Shown one piece after another: positions 10,181-20,568 of a stretch of DNA of 64,000 bases (its first letter is position 1; each line of letters begins with the position of its first letter). Source of the stretch: Euglena gracilis (lineage: Eukaryota; Euglenida; Euglenophyceae; Euglenales); NCBI GenBank assembly GCA_039621445.1, contig CP154956.1, forward strand, positions 72,875,899 to 72,939,898, given 5' to 3'. The notes below the pieces were generated by a model that was given only the letters and a program-made list of their open reading frames with translations, had not been told where the DNA came from and ran no database searches. Both the position numbers and the translations under genes were made by a program.

Positions 10181-11932
10181 GTGCCGTCCAAGCCAGCGCC
10201 AATGGCGCAACCCCCCAGACCGGTGCCAGCAAAAGCAGCGGCGCCGGCAGCTGCAGCAGCGCCAACCGCGCCACAGCCTGTAGCAGCGCCAATGGCGCCA
10301 CAGCCTGTAACAGCACCAATGGCACCACCCCAGGAGACACCAGTACCTCCAGGCCAACAGGCCACCACCGAGGTACTGCCTGTTCCTGAACCCACTCAGC
10401 AACAGCTCGAACAAGCCGAACTGGCCCAAAGAGCTTATAGGGCAGAAATCGAGCATGAGGCCGCGGAGCGTGCACGAGTACAGAAAATTCTGGACGATAC
10501 TCGCGAACGTGTACGCAACCCCACCTACATCGATCCGCCTAGAGGCGAACCCCACCCTGACAATAACCCATCGCTATTGGCGGATATGCAGGATCAACCT
10601 GCAGCATACCCAGCAGCCAAATTGGCTTATGCCCCACAGGAATTGCTTGGACGAACAAGCGATATGATCCCTTCATTGTTGGGCCCCCGTTTTGCATCCA
10701 ATCTCAGTCCTCATGCTTGGAAACAAGCTAGAGAAGAGATTGCCCGATGGGAAGCCCGATCGGGCAAGGGTAAAGCCAAAAGTGCTCCCAAACGAGCAAC
10801 TACTGCAGGCCAAAAAGGCCAAAGCAAAGGCCAGAAAGGCCAATACCGGAACGTCTACGAGGACGACATGGAAGCTCTATTCGAGCACATCCAGAGTATT
10901 CATGACCTCGCATTCGAGGCCATGCGGAAGTTCCAAAATGAACTTAACCTTCCAATCCTGGTCGCCTCTCCTGTCGTGACTGTGACCAGACATCTCTATA
11001 CGGAGCGAAATCGTTATTTCCACCATGATGGAACTTTATATGCCCTTGAGGGCAATGCCATCCTCGGTGCGATATTGGACAATCTGCCAGGATTCTGGCA
11101 CGTCTGGTTCTGGGCGGGATACCCCACCCAAAATTTCGGCAGGTTCCTGAACTCCTGTGGTTATCCTTACCTGGATTGTGGTCGGGAAGACCGATACAAT
11201 ACAGGTAAAGACCTGCTACGGCAGTTATTCGACTGCATTCGCAGTGTAGGCCCAAAAGGCCTGGAGTGGGAGTTCTACCCACTACCTGAAAATATCGCCA
11301 AATTGGCGGGAAACATGTTCTGCAGCAATCTGCAAGTCTTTTACCACTGGCAATATGCCTATCACTTTGAAGTGGTCGATATTGACCTCCGCTTCCCCCA
11401 GACGTATACCGTGCGATGTTCTCACTGCTGCGAAAAGTTTGTAGTGGACTTCTGGGGATTCGGAGTACGCAGTACTCAACCACAGGCCGAGGGCCAGGAC
11501 GAGGAAGGCCAACAGGCCAATGTCCCGCATGCAGCGCCAAAGCGCATCATGCTCCTGCACCTCTGCAGAAATCCAAAGGATGTTCACCAAAGCTCGAATG
11601 GGCGACTTAACCATCGTCAACTCCTGCTGTATTTGCAGCAGTTGTGTTTCAGGGCTTGGACCTGCCAGATCATGGAGATATATTATTATCTCAATCCCAA
11701 TAGGGAAATTCCCCCGGACTATTTCCCCATTAGGCCCCGTTTCGAAAAGGAAAGCATTGACGATTATGTCAAACGCCGATTCGGCGATACGCTCGATAGA
11801 GCGTTGTTCCAGCCATTTTTCCAAGGTGGCAGAGTTAACGGGTTGGGCACGGCCCTACCCCTCCTGCGCTTCAACCACAGGATGGTTGAAGAAGAACGGA
11901 AACCATGGGACATTTTCCGATTACGGAAATGA
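10181..11932 (+). CDS. 583-aa ORF: Ala/Pro-rich N-terminus and unrecognised globular domain
   Basis: This is the longest frame behind the integrase. The first ~90 residues are Ala/Pro repeats, then a charged helical stretch, a basic linker (GQKGQSKGQKGQ near residues 208-220) and about 350 residues that look globular: rich in W, F and Y, with GYPTQNFGRFLNSCGYPYLDCG and a CSHCC cluster that could bind metal. No transmembrane helix or known fold is recognised. Its conservation of frame over 1.75 kb, in contrast to the broken pol, is notable. A structural or particle protein of the element is possible but unproven. Confidence 0.45.
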   Translation: MPSKPAPMAQPPRPVPAKAAAPAAAAAPTAPQPVAAPMAPQPVTAPMAPPQETPVPPGQQATTEVLPVPEPTQQQLEQAELAQRAYRAEIEHEAAERARVQKILDDTRERVRNPTYIDPPRGEPHPDNNPSLLADMQDQPAAYPAAKLAYAPQELLGRTSDMIPSLLGPRFASNLSPHAWKQAREEIARWEARSGKGKAKSAPKRATTAGQKGQSKGQKGQYRNVYEDDMEALFEHIQSIHDLAFEAMRKFQNELNLPILVASPVVTVTRHLYTERNRYFHHDGTLYALEGNAILGAILDNLPGFWHVWFWAGYPTQNFGRFLNSCGYPYLDCGREDRYNTGKDLLRQLFDCIRSVGPKGLEWEFYPLPENIAKLAGNMFCSNLQVFYHWQYAYHFEVVDIDLRFPQTYTVRCSHCCEKFVVDFWGFGVRSTQPQAEGQDEEGQQANVPHAAPKRIMLLHLCRNPKDVHQSSNGRLNHRQLLLYLQQLCFRAWTCQIMEIYYYLNPNREIPPDYFPIRPRFEKESIDDYVKRRFGDTLDRALFQPFFQGGRVNGLGTALPLLRFNHRMVEEERKPWDIFRLRK

Positions 11933-12341
11933 CATGTGCCAAAGGCGCAACGCGCAAAGCCGCAGACGGCTCCTGAGGTTCCGCCATCAGAATCCTCAAC
12001 CCAGCCGCAACCGGTAACATCAGTCACAACTCAGCCGCAACCAGCAACGCCAGTTCCCCAGTCCTGGTGAGACACCACCACCCGTCTTCCGGCGTGGTCG
12101 GCGTCATCTGGAATCAAGCCTATCGGCTACAGCAGAACCTTTTGTCCCTAAAGGACATCAGGAGAGTCAATCTTCTGTCACCACCTCTTTTCCCCAGCCC
12201 GCTAGAGCGGCACCCAGCAGCGCGACTGCGCAAATCGGAACTACGCATACCACTATAGCGGAACAGCCAACAGCCCTAGCCGCTTCACCAGAAACGGTGG
12301 AGGGCAGTGAAGAGAACGATGGAGACAGCGGTTAAGACCGC

Positions 12342-13364
12342 ATGGAAGACTTAGAAGAAATATGTGCTGATGAACCTCAGCACCCAGCTCTCCTCCCAGC
12401 CCCAATGGGCTCCAGAACACCCCTTCCGCCTGAAGGAGGTGTAGTAAGCTCAGAAACTGAATCTCCTACATCTGAGGCCGAACGGCCAGCGGTACCTCTG
12501 GTACCACCCCTCTCCTTACCTGCAGTGCCAACGGCACCAACCCCGACAGAACCTGTCGCATCACCAACAACACCTACAGGTGTTTTAGGTGGTGTGTTAC
12601 AGGGTCTGACCGCGGCGATGTCCGCAGTATCAGCAGTGCTGACCCCTCGCGGATCACCTGCCGCTTCCCCTCCCGAAACGCAAAGGGTTACTGCTGCGGA
12701 GAGCAGCTCAACAGCCGTAGAGGCTTGCGGTCACAACTCCAATGGAGTTGGATGTCCCAGCAGCTAAACCAGCTGCACCAGCACCGCGGCGGAAATGCAA
12801 CCACCTCCTGCCAAACTGGCAGCTTCGGCACCGCCAACGGCGGAAAGACCACTGCCTCCGGCAGATCCTAGGGAAGAACGCCGATATGGAAAGAACAAAA
12901 AGCCCAAGGCTAAACCCCCAGCCGAAGGCTGCAAGCCCGCTGAAAGGCGGCAGGATGATGAGCCACCACCTCCTGGTGGAGATGGTTATGGCGCAGGCCA
13001 TAGGCCCACGATACCCATGGCCAGCTATGTGGCTGCAACCTCTGAAGGCACTAAGCGCAAACCCACAATCAGATCGTTACGGTCAAATGTCCCTCATGAG
13101 GCCAATGAGCCATTTTGGACTGAGGACGTATTGTCCAGAGTAGACCCCCTCCAAACTCGCCAGACTAGGATCAGTATGATCCGTAATAGCAGTGAGCCCT
13201 GGCTGAACAAGTGGATTAAGCCCTTGTTCCACCGGGATCAACCTGGTACTTTCAAGACCAGCCACACTTGGCGTTTTTGGAACGCGAAATCTCCAAGGGT
13301 ATTTTCCCAATATTTTGGAGGAAATTTCGTCCTGGATTTCCAGGAAAATGATACACTATTGTGA
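12342..13364 (+). CDS. Ser/Pro-rich ORFs, probably one broken gene
   Basis: Two in-phase blocks (12,342-12,767 and 12,795-13,364) are separated by one stop. The first is acidic then Ser/Thr/Pro-rich; the second is basic (RREERRYGKNKKPKAKPPAE-like) and ends with a Trp/Phe-rich stretch, RFWNAKSPRVFSQYFGGNFV. The tail resembles in style the globular part of the 583-aa ORF, but I cannot align them with confidence. No domain is recognised. Confidence 0.35.
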
Positions 13365-13397
13365 TTATGTACAGCATGCCATAGGCTTCGAAACGAC

Positions 13398-14350
13398 ATG
13401 CCCGCAGTGCATATTTGCACACGCAACCCGGACAGCATAAGCTTCCATCACGACGTACATGTGCGCAATTGCGCAGCATTGGTTTGTGGCGACTACCTAC
13501 TGGCATGGACCACTATGGACAATTTCCGCTGGACGGAAAATGATTATGACAAGGACATACCTGTCCGTTGCATCAACTTCCTATCTGGTTACCAGCCATT
13601 GATTTCTGGTTACCTCCCACTGGCGGCATGACTAGAGTCATACCAGAAAATGAAGACCATCTGGTCAAATTCAAGAAGGACTATAAGTCCCAGATCAATT
13701 TCTACCAGTTCAAGAAATTTAAAGCTGTACACAGCTACCGCACAGGCAGAATCGCCAAAGATTTTCATCTTGACAGCGCAGCTGTCCGACTCGCAGTCGA
13801 GTCAGCAGGCAAGGCCAAAGTGCCATATATTATTCAAGACTCCGATTGGGATAGGGTGATATACCCACTTTTTCAGGCACAAACCATGCCAAACCGATCA
13901 GGTTTTACACTTTTGTTGCCTGAATACCTCCCTGAGGCCTACAAAATGGAATTTACCGATTGGGTAAGAGAAATTTTAAGGCCAATCACAATACGAGCGC
14001 GAGTGGCAGGCTGGCATTGCAAGGCAGATCCTGCCGTTTACCCGGGGATACCCCCACAGGTTCAATGCAACCACCCCAGCCTGAATTTTTAGATCTGGCC
14101 GGCAATGTTGCCACTTTGCTTCTGGTATAACCTCCAGAATTTTCTGCATCGAGAAGCCAACAGGCTCGGCGTACGATTACCCGATGGGTACACGCAAACC
14201 TGGGAATCACCCGACTATGATGTCGATGAGCCTGAAAGGCAACTTGTAAATTTCAAACCTCCGATACTGGAGATAGTGGAAACTCCTGAAGGAGATTACG
14301 TTCGGCAGATCAGACCACTGACTCCCAGGAAATGGCCATCTGTGCCATAG
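13398..14350 (+). CDS. Three overlapping unrecognised ORFs, likely one frameshifted gene
   Basis: Frames 13,398-13,631, 13,568-14,092 and 14,105-14,350 follow each other with small overlaps or gaps. The middle one (174 aa) reads like a soluble domain (KVPYIIQDSDWDRVIYPLFQ). The last ends RKWPSVP at TAG. They probably continue the preceding ORF. No homology is recognised and no membrane segment is seen. Confidence 0.35.
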
Positions 14351-15599
14351 ACATCCCAGGCCTACAGGCCACAGGTCCCTGGATCCTGTTCTGACCTTTC
14401 CCTAAGGCCTATAGGCCCTGTATTCGGTATCCATCCCAGGCACATCTGCCATTACGTATTCTTACTAGCATATGGCCCCCCTCTCTTTTGGGCTATCGCC
14501 CGTCTACCGAGGTATAAGCCTCTGGGGATACCCCATCGACAACATCGTGTCCGCGCCGCGCTGTGAAGCCTTCCCTTAGCTGTATATGCCGTCAGTAAGA
14601 AGACACACAGCGTACAGCGTGCACACCGTAATAATAGTTCCCAACTTGTCACTTTTCGACCATAAGGCCCCATAAGACTGCCAGACAGCAAAACTTCTGT
14701 CTAAGGTCTTTTGACCAACCCCCCACCCCTCGCTCCTTTACCCCCCTGGGCAAAACATCGCTGTCGCCGGCAGTTGGTTTTGTAAATAGGTCTTTCTCCC
14801 TGGTCAGATATGAGTGGCCAGGTGCCCCCTCCTTCCACACCCTACCCTTCAATCTTCTCCGATTATGGAATGAGACCTCCCCGCGTGTCATAGACACACC
14901 CCAAACTGGGTGGATGGGACTTTCTGGAATGGAAACCTTCCAGCCCCATTTTCCAATGGGCTCTTCCACTTCCACCCCTTTGCGGCAATAAGTAGGCACC
15001 GCATAAGCGGTTAACCACTTTTGCGCATTATTGCATTACTTCGGCCCTTCCTTCCCACACCCCTGGTGACAGGAGAACTAAAAGCCGTATACGGCTCTGG
15101 CACAGGTCCCCGTCCCCAGGACTGTGTCCGGCATTCTGACTGGCCTGTCCAGTAGGTAAATCGGGCATAGCCCTGGGAGGGTGATGTGTACCAGGCAGCC
15201 GTAAGGCCATGGTACTGTGTATGTAGGTATAAGCCTACGGCCAGATATAGCTCTGAGCCCCATACACAGTACTTTGCTAGGTGGCATTCCTAAAGATGGC
15301 CAACGGCCTGAATTAGGAATACCTAAAACCTTATTCTGGTTCTCCTCTCCACAGGTGGTATTTTATTCTCATTTTCTTCTTCACTTGAATTTCAAGTTTG
15401 ATTTGTTTCATTTGAAGTCCGAAACGGACAGCCAAGTCACTTGGCATTTCCTTTGTGTAGCCCATAGGGCTTCTCCACCTACTTTGTGCTCTGCCTCTCA
15501 ATTGGGGAAAAGGGCTTTCAAATTTTATATTATTTTTTTTTCTTTTGTTACTCCAACTTTTCACCTTGCGCACCAAAGGCCGAAAGCGAGGAAAAGGGT
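14351..15599. other. Noncoding tail of Ty3 region, palindrome-rich
   Basis: There is no convincing gene. The 12-bp palindrome GGCCTATAGGCC at 14,406-14,417 repeats the one at 8352-8363. A pyrimidine tract with CCACAG ends near 15,354. A 3' LTR of the Ty3 element would be expected about here, but its partner is outside the window, so it cannot be delimited. Confidence 0.4.
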
Positions 15600-15622
15600 T
15601 GGACGTACACTTGACCACCCTT

Positions 15623-15716
15623 GCTCCACACTTTGGCTCGATGGGACCTGTATTTCCTCGCCGGCTATTGTTCTTTGTTTTTCTTGCCTTGTGTCTTCTC
15701 CTTACTGATTTTCGCG
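15623..15716 (+). repeat. Left terminal inverted repeat of DIRS element A
   Basis: CCACCCTTGCTCCACACTTT at 15,623 is the reverse complement of DNA ending at 19,883. The adjoining block up to TTACTG at about 15,711 is the reverse complement of 20,042-20,108 with few mismatches. Confidence 0.7.
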
Positions 15717-15854
15717 CCGGAAGTTGGCTGACGTAGCCCTGCTACAAACGAAAGCTATCAACAAGCTATCACACAACAGAGCAAACAAGATCAACAAGTA
15801 CCAACAGGATCCATAATTGGTGATGATTGCAACCAATCCAACTACCAACACAAG

Positions 15855-16331
15855 ATGGAAGTGGAGAACAATCTCGTTGCCAAGCTCACCGAGGAAGGAC
15901 CGCTCTTCGAACAATCGTGGGCCGAGTTCATCTTCAACTTAGAGCAACTAAGGATGCCTCACGACCTGGAGAAGAACGTGGTCATCGCCATCTTGCAGGC
16001 TGGATTGAAGTTCACCGTAACAGGTTGGTCGACAGGAAAAACATCAACGTTGCTGTTCCAGATCAGCGGAGTGGCCTTACTGAAGGCCGAATTTGCCCCC
16101 TACAGAGACTCTTGGATCCTGGCCATCGCACTCTTGCATGAGATCGAGCTGCCGACGTTGGAAGCGGCACCCGAGGTGGCGCAGGCCGCCTTCGCCATTG
16201 CGACGGCCGTGGAAGCCGCCGACTTGGAGGAGTCATCTGAGGAGAAGACCCAGGCGAAGGAGGAAGAGCCAGAGGATACCAAGTTCACGTGGGACGAGGT
16301 GGAGGTCCAAGCACCTCAAGAACTTTTGTAG
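15855..16331 (+). CDS. Gag-like ORF of DIRS element A
   Basis: 158 codons from MEVENNLVAKLTEEGPLFEQ. The N-terminal pattern (LFEQSWAEFIFNLEQL) parallels the start of the element B protein (VFNNSWSELFFNGDKVAKLL), so it is assigned as the same gag-like protein. It has an acidic C-terminus. In element B this region continues in frame; here it ends at a TAG and the following 700 bp are frameshifted. No zinc knuckle is seen; a basic Gly/Lys stretch near 16,830-16,940 may bind nucleic acid. Confidence 0.5.
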   Translation: MEVENNLVAKLTEEGPLFEQSWAEFIFNLEQLRMPHDLEKNVVIAILQAGLKFTVTGWSTGKTSTLLFQISGVALLKAEFAPYRDSWILAIALLHEIELPTLEAAPEVAQAAFAIATAVEAADLEESSEEKTQAKEEEPEDTKFTWDEVEVQAPQELL

Positions 16332-17060
16332 TTGTGGAACAGAGCGGCAGGCGGTACCCGCCGCATTGACGTAAAAGCCCTCCTCGAGGCCAACCCGAGG
16401 CTCCAGGGTATCCCCGCTCGCAGCCTCGAGAACAACCTGGTACCAGCTGGTGGTCGCAAGCGCAGCGACAAATTCCGGAAAGACGTGTGAAAGACTCCTC
16501 AACATCCTGAGAGTATTGGGCAACAACTGGCTACCGCAACCATCCGGAACCTCTCGGCAGGCGACGAACCTTCAAGTTTGCCAGCTGTTTGAAGAAGTTT
16601 ACTGGAGAATACAAAATGAAATAAAAGAACTTGCAGTTCCTGGAGTGACGAAAGGACAAACAGGAGGCCAAGAAACCCTCTTCACGGAAGAAGACGCCAG
16701 AACGCAGAGAGTGGAGCACAGCATTCAAAAAATCAGGGGGGGTTTCCTTTTCGGCCCTTGGTGTCTTCATTTCTCTCATTCGCAGGTCAATCGAGCAACT
16801 TCAAACAGTGGAGAGGAAAAGGCTCCCCATATGGACAGTACCGTGGAGGATTTGGCAAAGGATTTGGAAAAAGACATGGATTCAAAGCCATGGAGAGGCC
16901 CAAGCTGGCAAGGAGCCAAGGGCAAAATAAAAGGTACATCACCCAACCCATCGTTGGCAACCTGTGTTCGTGAAGACAGAAAAGGGGTATGTCAAGGTCA
17001 TGAAGGCAAACCCCCAGGCCATGAAGGCAACCCAAGGTATCACAGCCCCCCCCAGACCCA

Positions 17061-17945
17061 TTGAAAGGTCTAGCTCCATTCATAAGGATGAGACAATGCC
17101 TCCAGTGGTGGCAACAGCATGCCCCCCCCAGAATTCTGCAACTTATTCAGCAGGGGGTAGAACCAAATTTCACAGGTGGCCCAATGTTTTACAAGTCACA
17201 AACAAAAACACCAGAAGAAACAGCCCAAGCTCTGTCCATTTTAAAAGAGTACATGCAAGAAAAAGCTGTCATAGAAGTCAATCCACAGGGAACAAGATTT
17301 CTGGTGCCCTGGTTTGTAATAGAAAAAGAAAAGCCAGGGGGGGGGTGAAACTGAGATTAATCTCAGACTGCAGAGATGTAAACAACTTCCTCCAAGCACC
17401 CAGTTCAAACTGGATCATTGAAAAGAATATTTCCCTCAACTGGAAAAAGGAATGTGGGCCACAAAAGTGGACCTGAAAAACGCCTATTTCCACCTGGAAC
17501 TGTCAAAAGCAATAAAACCATTCATCAGAATGCAGGTGGGGGAAAAAAATTTTCAAATGGAGGGGGCTTGTTTTGGATTGAACACCCTGCCCTACTGGTG
17601 GATGCAAGTCATGCACGTTTTTCTATAAAAAAAAGTGGAGAAAACAAGGATTTTTGTTTTTTGTCTACCTAGACGACATCCTTTTGGTCGCAAAATCGAA
17701 AGTTCTGGCCACACGACAAACAGGAAAGTCGTTGCAAGACCTAAGAGACAGTGGCACGACAAAAAATTACAAGAAGTCACAACTCACTCCCACCCAGCAA
17801 ATTCAGTACCTGGGATTTTCCATGGACCTAGAAAAGGGTTCCCTGCAAGTCCCCCCAGCAAAATTGAAATGCGTCAAAAAGGAACTGGGAAAATTTGTCA
17901 CCCAAACACACATGTCCTGCGGAAAAGCTGCGGCAACCTTGTGAC
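17061..17945 (+). pseudogene. Reverse transcriptase of DIRS element A
   Basis: Recognisable parts: MRQCLQWWQQHAPPRI before RT, TRFLVPWFVIEKEKPGGG, KLRLISDCRDVN at about 17,347-17,382, VDLKNAYFHLELSKAIKPF near 17,470-17,520, the catalytic VYLDDILL at 17,663-17,686 and GFSMDLEKGSLQVPPAKLK. At least three frame changes and a TGA break the gene. RT would synthesise element cDNA. Confidence 0.75.
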
Positions 17946-18149
17946 AGGTGAGAAGTTTTGACAGTGCCCTTCCGTGTCTCGGGGATTTCACAGACAAATT
18001 GGTCCAATTCACAGACCAACATGGGTCCCAAGGTTGGGACAAAAGATTACCCATACCCTCAGAGGTTAAAGAACAAGCGTTGGAAATAGGAGGATTGTTG
18101 AAATCATGGGAAGGCAGTAGTTTTCAAAATCAATGTCCGGTGAGAGAAC

Positions 18150-18540
18150 TCCACTGAGATTCATCCACCCAGGGTTGGGGGGCACTGGACCTAACCACAG
18201 GCCAAAAAGTGCAGGAATTTTGGCGTTCAGAAATGGGCCTTCACATCAACATAAAAGAGTTGAAAGCTGCTGTGGAAGCCACAAAAAGTTTGGCAAGACC
18301 AGGGGAAAATGTCCTTCTGACAGTGGACAGTCAAGTGGCATACACCTACTTAAAAAAGGGAGGGGGAAGAAAATCTCCCTTCAACACAACTTTGAGACCA
18401 TTTTTGCAGTGGTGTCACATAAACCAAGTAAACATCATTCCAAACTGGGTGAAGTCAGAAGACATGCTGGCAGATGGCATTTCAAGGTGGGTAAGGGACA
18501 GAGTGGACTATACCCTAAAAAAGTTCTGTGTTTCTGCACA
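18150..18540 (+). pseudogene. RNase H domain of DIRS element A
   Basis: Reads DSSTQGWGALDLTTGQ at 18,156 (frame break upstream), EFWRSEMGLHINIKELKAAV, then LLTVDSQVAYTYLKKGGGRK and IPNWVKSEDMLADGISRW. These are the D, E, D and D positions of the DIRS RNase H. The domain is nearly intact but its connection to RT is broken. Confidence 0.7.
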
Positions 18541-18559
18541 CCTTGCAAATTTTCTCCAC

Positions 18560-18960
18560 AAAAAAATTCTGCCCCCAGGTGGACATGTTTGCCAGCCCAG
18601 GGAATGCTCAGCTGGAAAAATTCGTCAGCAGATGGCCTCACCACCAAGCAATTGCGGTAAATGCTCTAGAGTGTCCACTGGAGCAGTTTGGGGAGGTTTA
18701 TGCCAACCCCCTCTGGACTCTGATTTTACCATGGTTGGTGAGATTGAAGAACAACCCTCAATTGACTTGCCTGATGGTGGTTCCACACTGGGCTGGGAGT
18801 GTGTCGTGGCCCCTGTTAACCAGAATGATCATCAAAAAATGCCCTGTGATTCAAGTTCAACCTCAGTGGGGATTGTTCCAAAATTGCCTGGGGGAAGTCA
18901 TGCCCCCCACCAGATGGCCCCTCCTCTGTGTGTTGTTATCAGGGAGGGTTTATAAAGAAA
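18560..18960 (+). pseudogene. Dam-like segment of DIRS element A
   Basis: VDMFASPGNAQLEKFVSRW at 18,583-18,640, VYANPLWTLILPWLVRL near 18,700 and CLMVVPHWAGSVSWPLL near 18,770 match the D-FAS-N, NPP and VP-x-W pattern of the methyltransferase-like segment found in DIRS elements. NPP has become NPL, so catalysis is unlikely. It lies between RNase H and recombinase as usual. Confidence 0.6.
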
Positions 18961-18999
18961 AGAAGTTGCACCTGAAAATATCACACTTTATCTGAATTC

Positions 19000-19890
19000 C
19001 TTGAAGAGCCTGGGCAGATATGAGAAAGGATTTCAATCCTTGTGGACTCTTTGTGTGCAGGAGGGGGTGCACCCCTCCCACATGACAGTGGAGGAAACAG
19101 CCAGCTGGATTTTGAGACTGGCCCAGCACTCTCCACATCAAGCGAGAAATGCTTACAGTGCTGTGCTGCTGTTTCCAGGTTGGGAAACTGTTCTATTTCC
19201 CCACTTCTGGTGAAAAGTATTCCACCTTTTGGGATGCCAAGGAAGTCATTTCCAAGCTTTTGGCCACTCCCCTGAATTGGGATAGCATTCAAGAGGTCAG
19301 AGACAGAACAATTTTGTCTCTGCGTTTGTTTTCATTTGTGCAGGTCAAAAGATCTACAACGTTTGCAGAGAACCAAGTCCAAGGTGGGAACAGACTTCTT
19401 CATCAAGCTGAGACGAAAGGGCCAACTGAGGCCCAGATTCGAACAATTGATGACATTGCCGACTGCACTCAGAGATGTATGCCCTTCTACGTTGCTATGT
19501 CGGTTGGTGGCTCTGACAGCTTCCCAGGGTGTGCAAGGTGGTGCAATGTTCTTGTCTTTAAATCCTCCTTACGCACCTTTGACATCCAACAGTTTGGGCA
19601 GGATTGCCAAAAATTTGTTATCACAGTTGGGAGTACCCACGTCCTTTTTTTGGAGCTCACAGCAACAGGGGTACTGCAGTCGAAATGTACAAGTCTTTGG
19701 GTTTGTCCTCAGAAATGGTGTGTGAATTAGGGGGTTGGAAAAACACAGAGGCTTTTGCAATACACCACCTGCGGTTGGGAGCAGCAAAGGTTGCTGGAGA
19801 TTCGTTGGCAAAAAAAAAGTTGGTTGGAAAAGGGTTTGGTGTGCACAAAGCCCCATCGAGCCAAAGTGTGGAGCAAGGGTGGTCCAGTAG
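19000..19890 (+). pseudogene. Tyrosine recombinase of DIRS element A
   Basis: Similar in order to the intact recombinase of element B: LPGWE-type WETVLF, DRTILSLRLFSFV, then in another frame HSNRGTAVEMYKSLGLSSEM near 19,655-19,715 (His-x-x-Arg of the catalytic set) and FAIHHLRLGAAK, where the nucleophile Tyr of element B is replaced by His. Frameshifts plus the missing Tyr mean it is inactive. Confidence 0.7.
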
Positions 19891-20172
19891 TCCCGGGATA
19901 CACCGTGACCAGGGACGGAGGGACCTCACTTGCGAAACGCAAAGGCAAGATGGGCCCACCCCCCCACCCAAAAAGACGTCAACCCAGGGGGGGACCACCA
20001 GGTTCCAGTTCACCGATCCAGCGAACTGCCGACGACGACCCAGCAGTAAGGAGAAGACGCAAGGCAAGAAAAACAAAGAGGAATAGCCGGCGAGGAAAGA
20101 CAGGTGCCATCTTGCCTTTGTGTTTCGCAAGTGACGTCCCTCCGTCCCTGGTCACGGTTTATCCCGGGACTC
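19890..20172. repeat. Right-end self-complementary repeat of DIRS element A
   Basis: AGTCCCGGGATACACCGTGA at 19,890 and its reverse complement ending GGTTTATCCCGGGACT at 20,172 form about 60-bp arms around a 156-bp loop. The loop contains the block (20,042-20,108) complementary to the left terminus. This is the DIRS internal complementary region arrangement. Confidence 0.7.
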
Positions 20173-20481
20173 CTGAAGGTGCTCGATTGGGGTTTTTTTT
20201 TCTTTGTCTTAATGGTTTTCCTCCTTCTTTTTCGGAAAGATTCGGAATCAGCCAACTCCGGCGAAAACGGCGCTACCCGCCCCCCCCCCCGGGCAATTGT
20301 CGCGTGACAAATCGGGCAGCACGGAGGGGGGTGACAATTTCCCGGGGTGACAATTTGGCCGGCACAGAGGGGGGTGACAATTGCCCGGGGGCGTCAATTG
20401 CCCACCCATGTAGGCCACATTAAATCCAAATGGCCAAAAACACCATCTGAAACACCAGTGAACACGCAAAAATGAAGCTGA
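20173..20481. repeat. Intergenic DNA with GTGACAATT-type dispersed repeat
   Basis: 20,281-20,402 holds alternating units with cores GGGGGGTGACAATTTCCCG and CGGGGGCGTCAATTGCCC. A closely similar array in the same orientation lies at 25,247-25,400, on the other side of DIRS element B, and a partial one at 32,842-32,897. No gene is visible. Confidence 0.6.
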
Positions 20482-20568
20482 CCATTCGGGCTTCGCACCT
20501 TCAGGGGGTGAGATCCTGCTTTGTGTGCCGGCTGTTTTGTTGTTTGTGTTCTTTTGGCGGGGTGCTTC

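Larger units (their letters stand above)
15600..20172 (+). mobile_element. DIRS-type tyrosine-recombinase retroelement A (decayed)
   Basis: It encodes gag-like, RT, RNase H, Dam-like and tyrosine recombinase segments in this order, the DIRS layout, with several frameshifts. The left end 15,623-15,716 is inverted relative to two right-hand blocks (19,855-19,883 and about 20,042-20,108). A further 60-bp arm pair, 19,890-19,952 and 20,109-20,172, faces itself. Such nested terminal and internal complementary repeats, rather than LTRs, are typical of DIRS elements, which integrate by recombinase as a circle. There is no target duplication, as expected. Confidence 0.75.

Noticed and set aside
8467-14350. 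Envelope-like gene behind the integrase
   Set aside because: No signal peptide, membrane helix or cysteine pattern typical of envelope proteins is visible.
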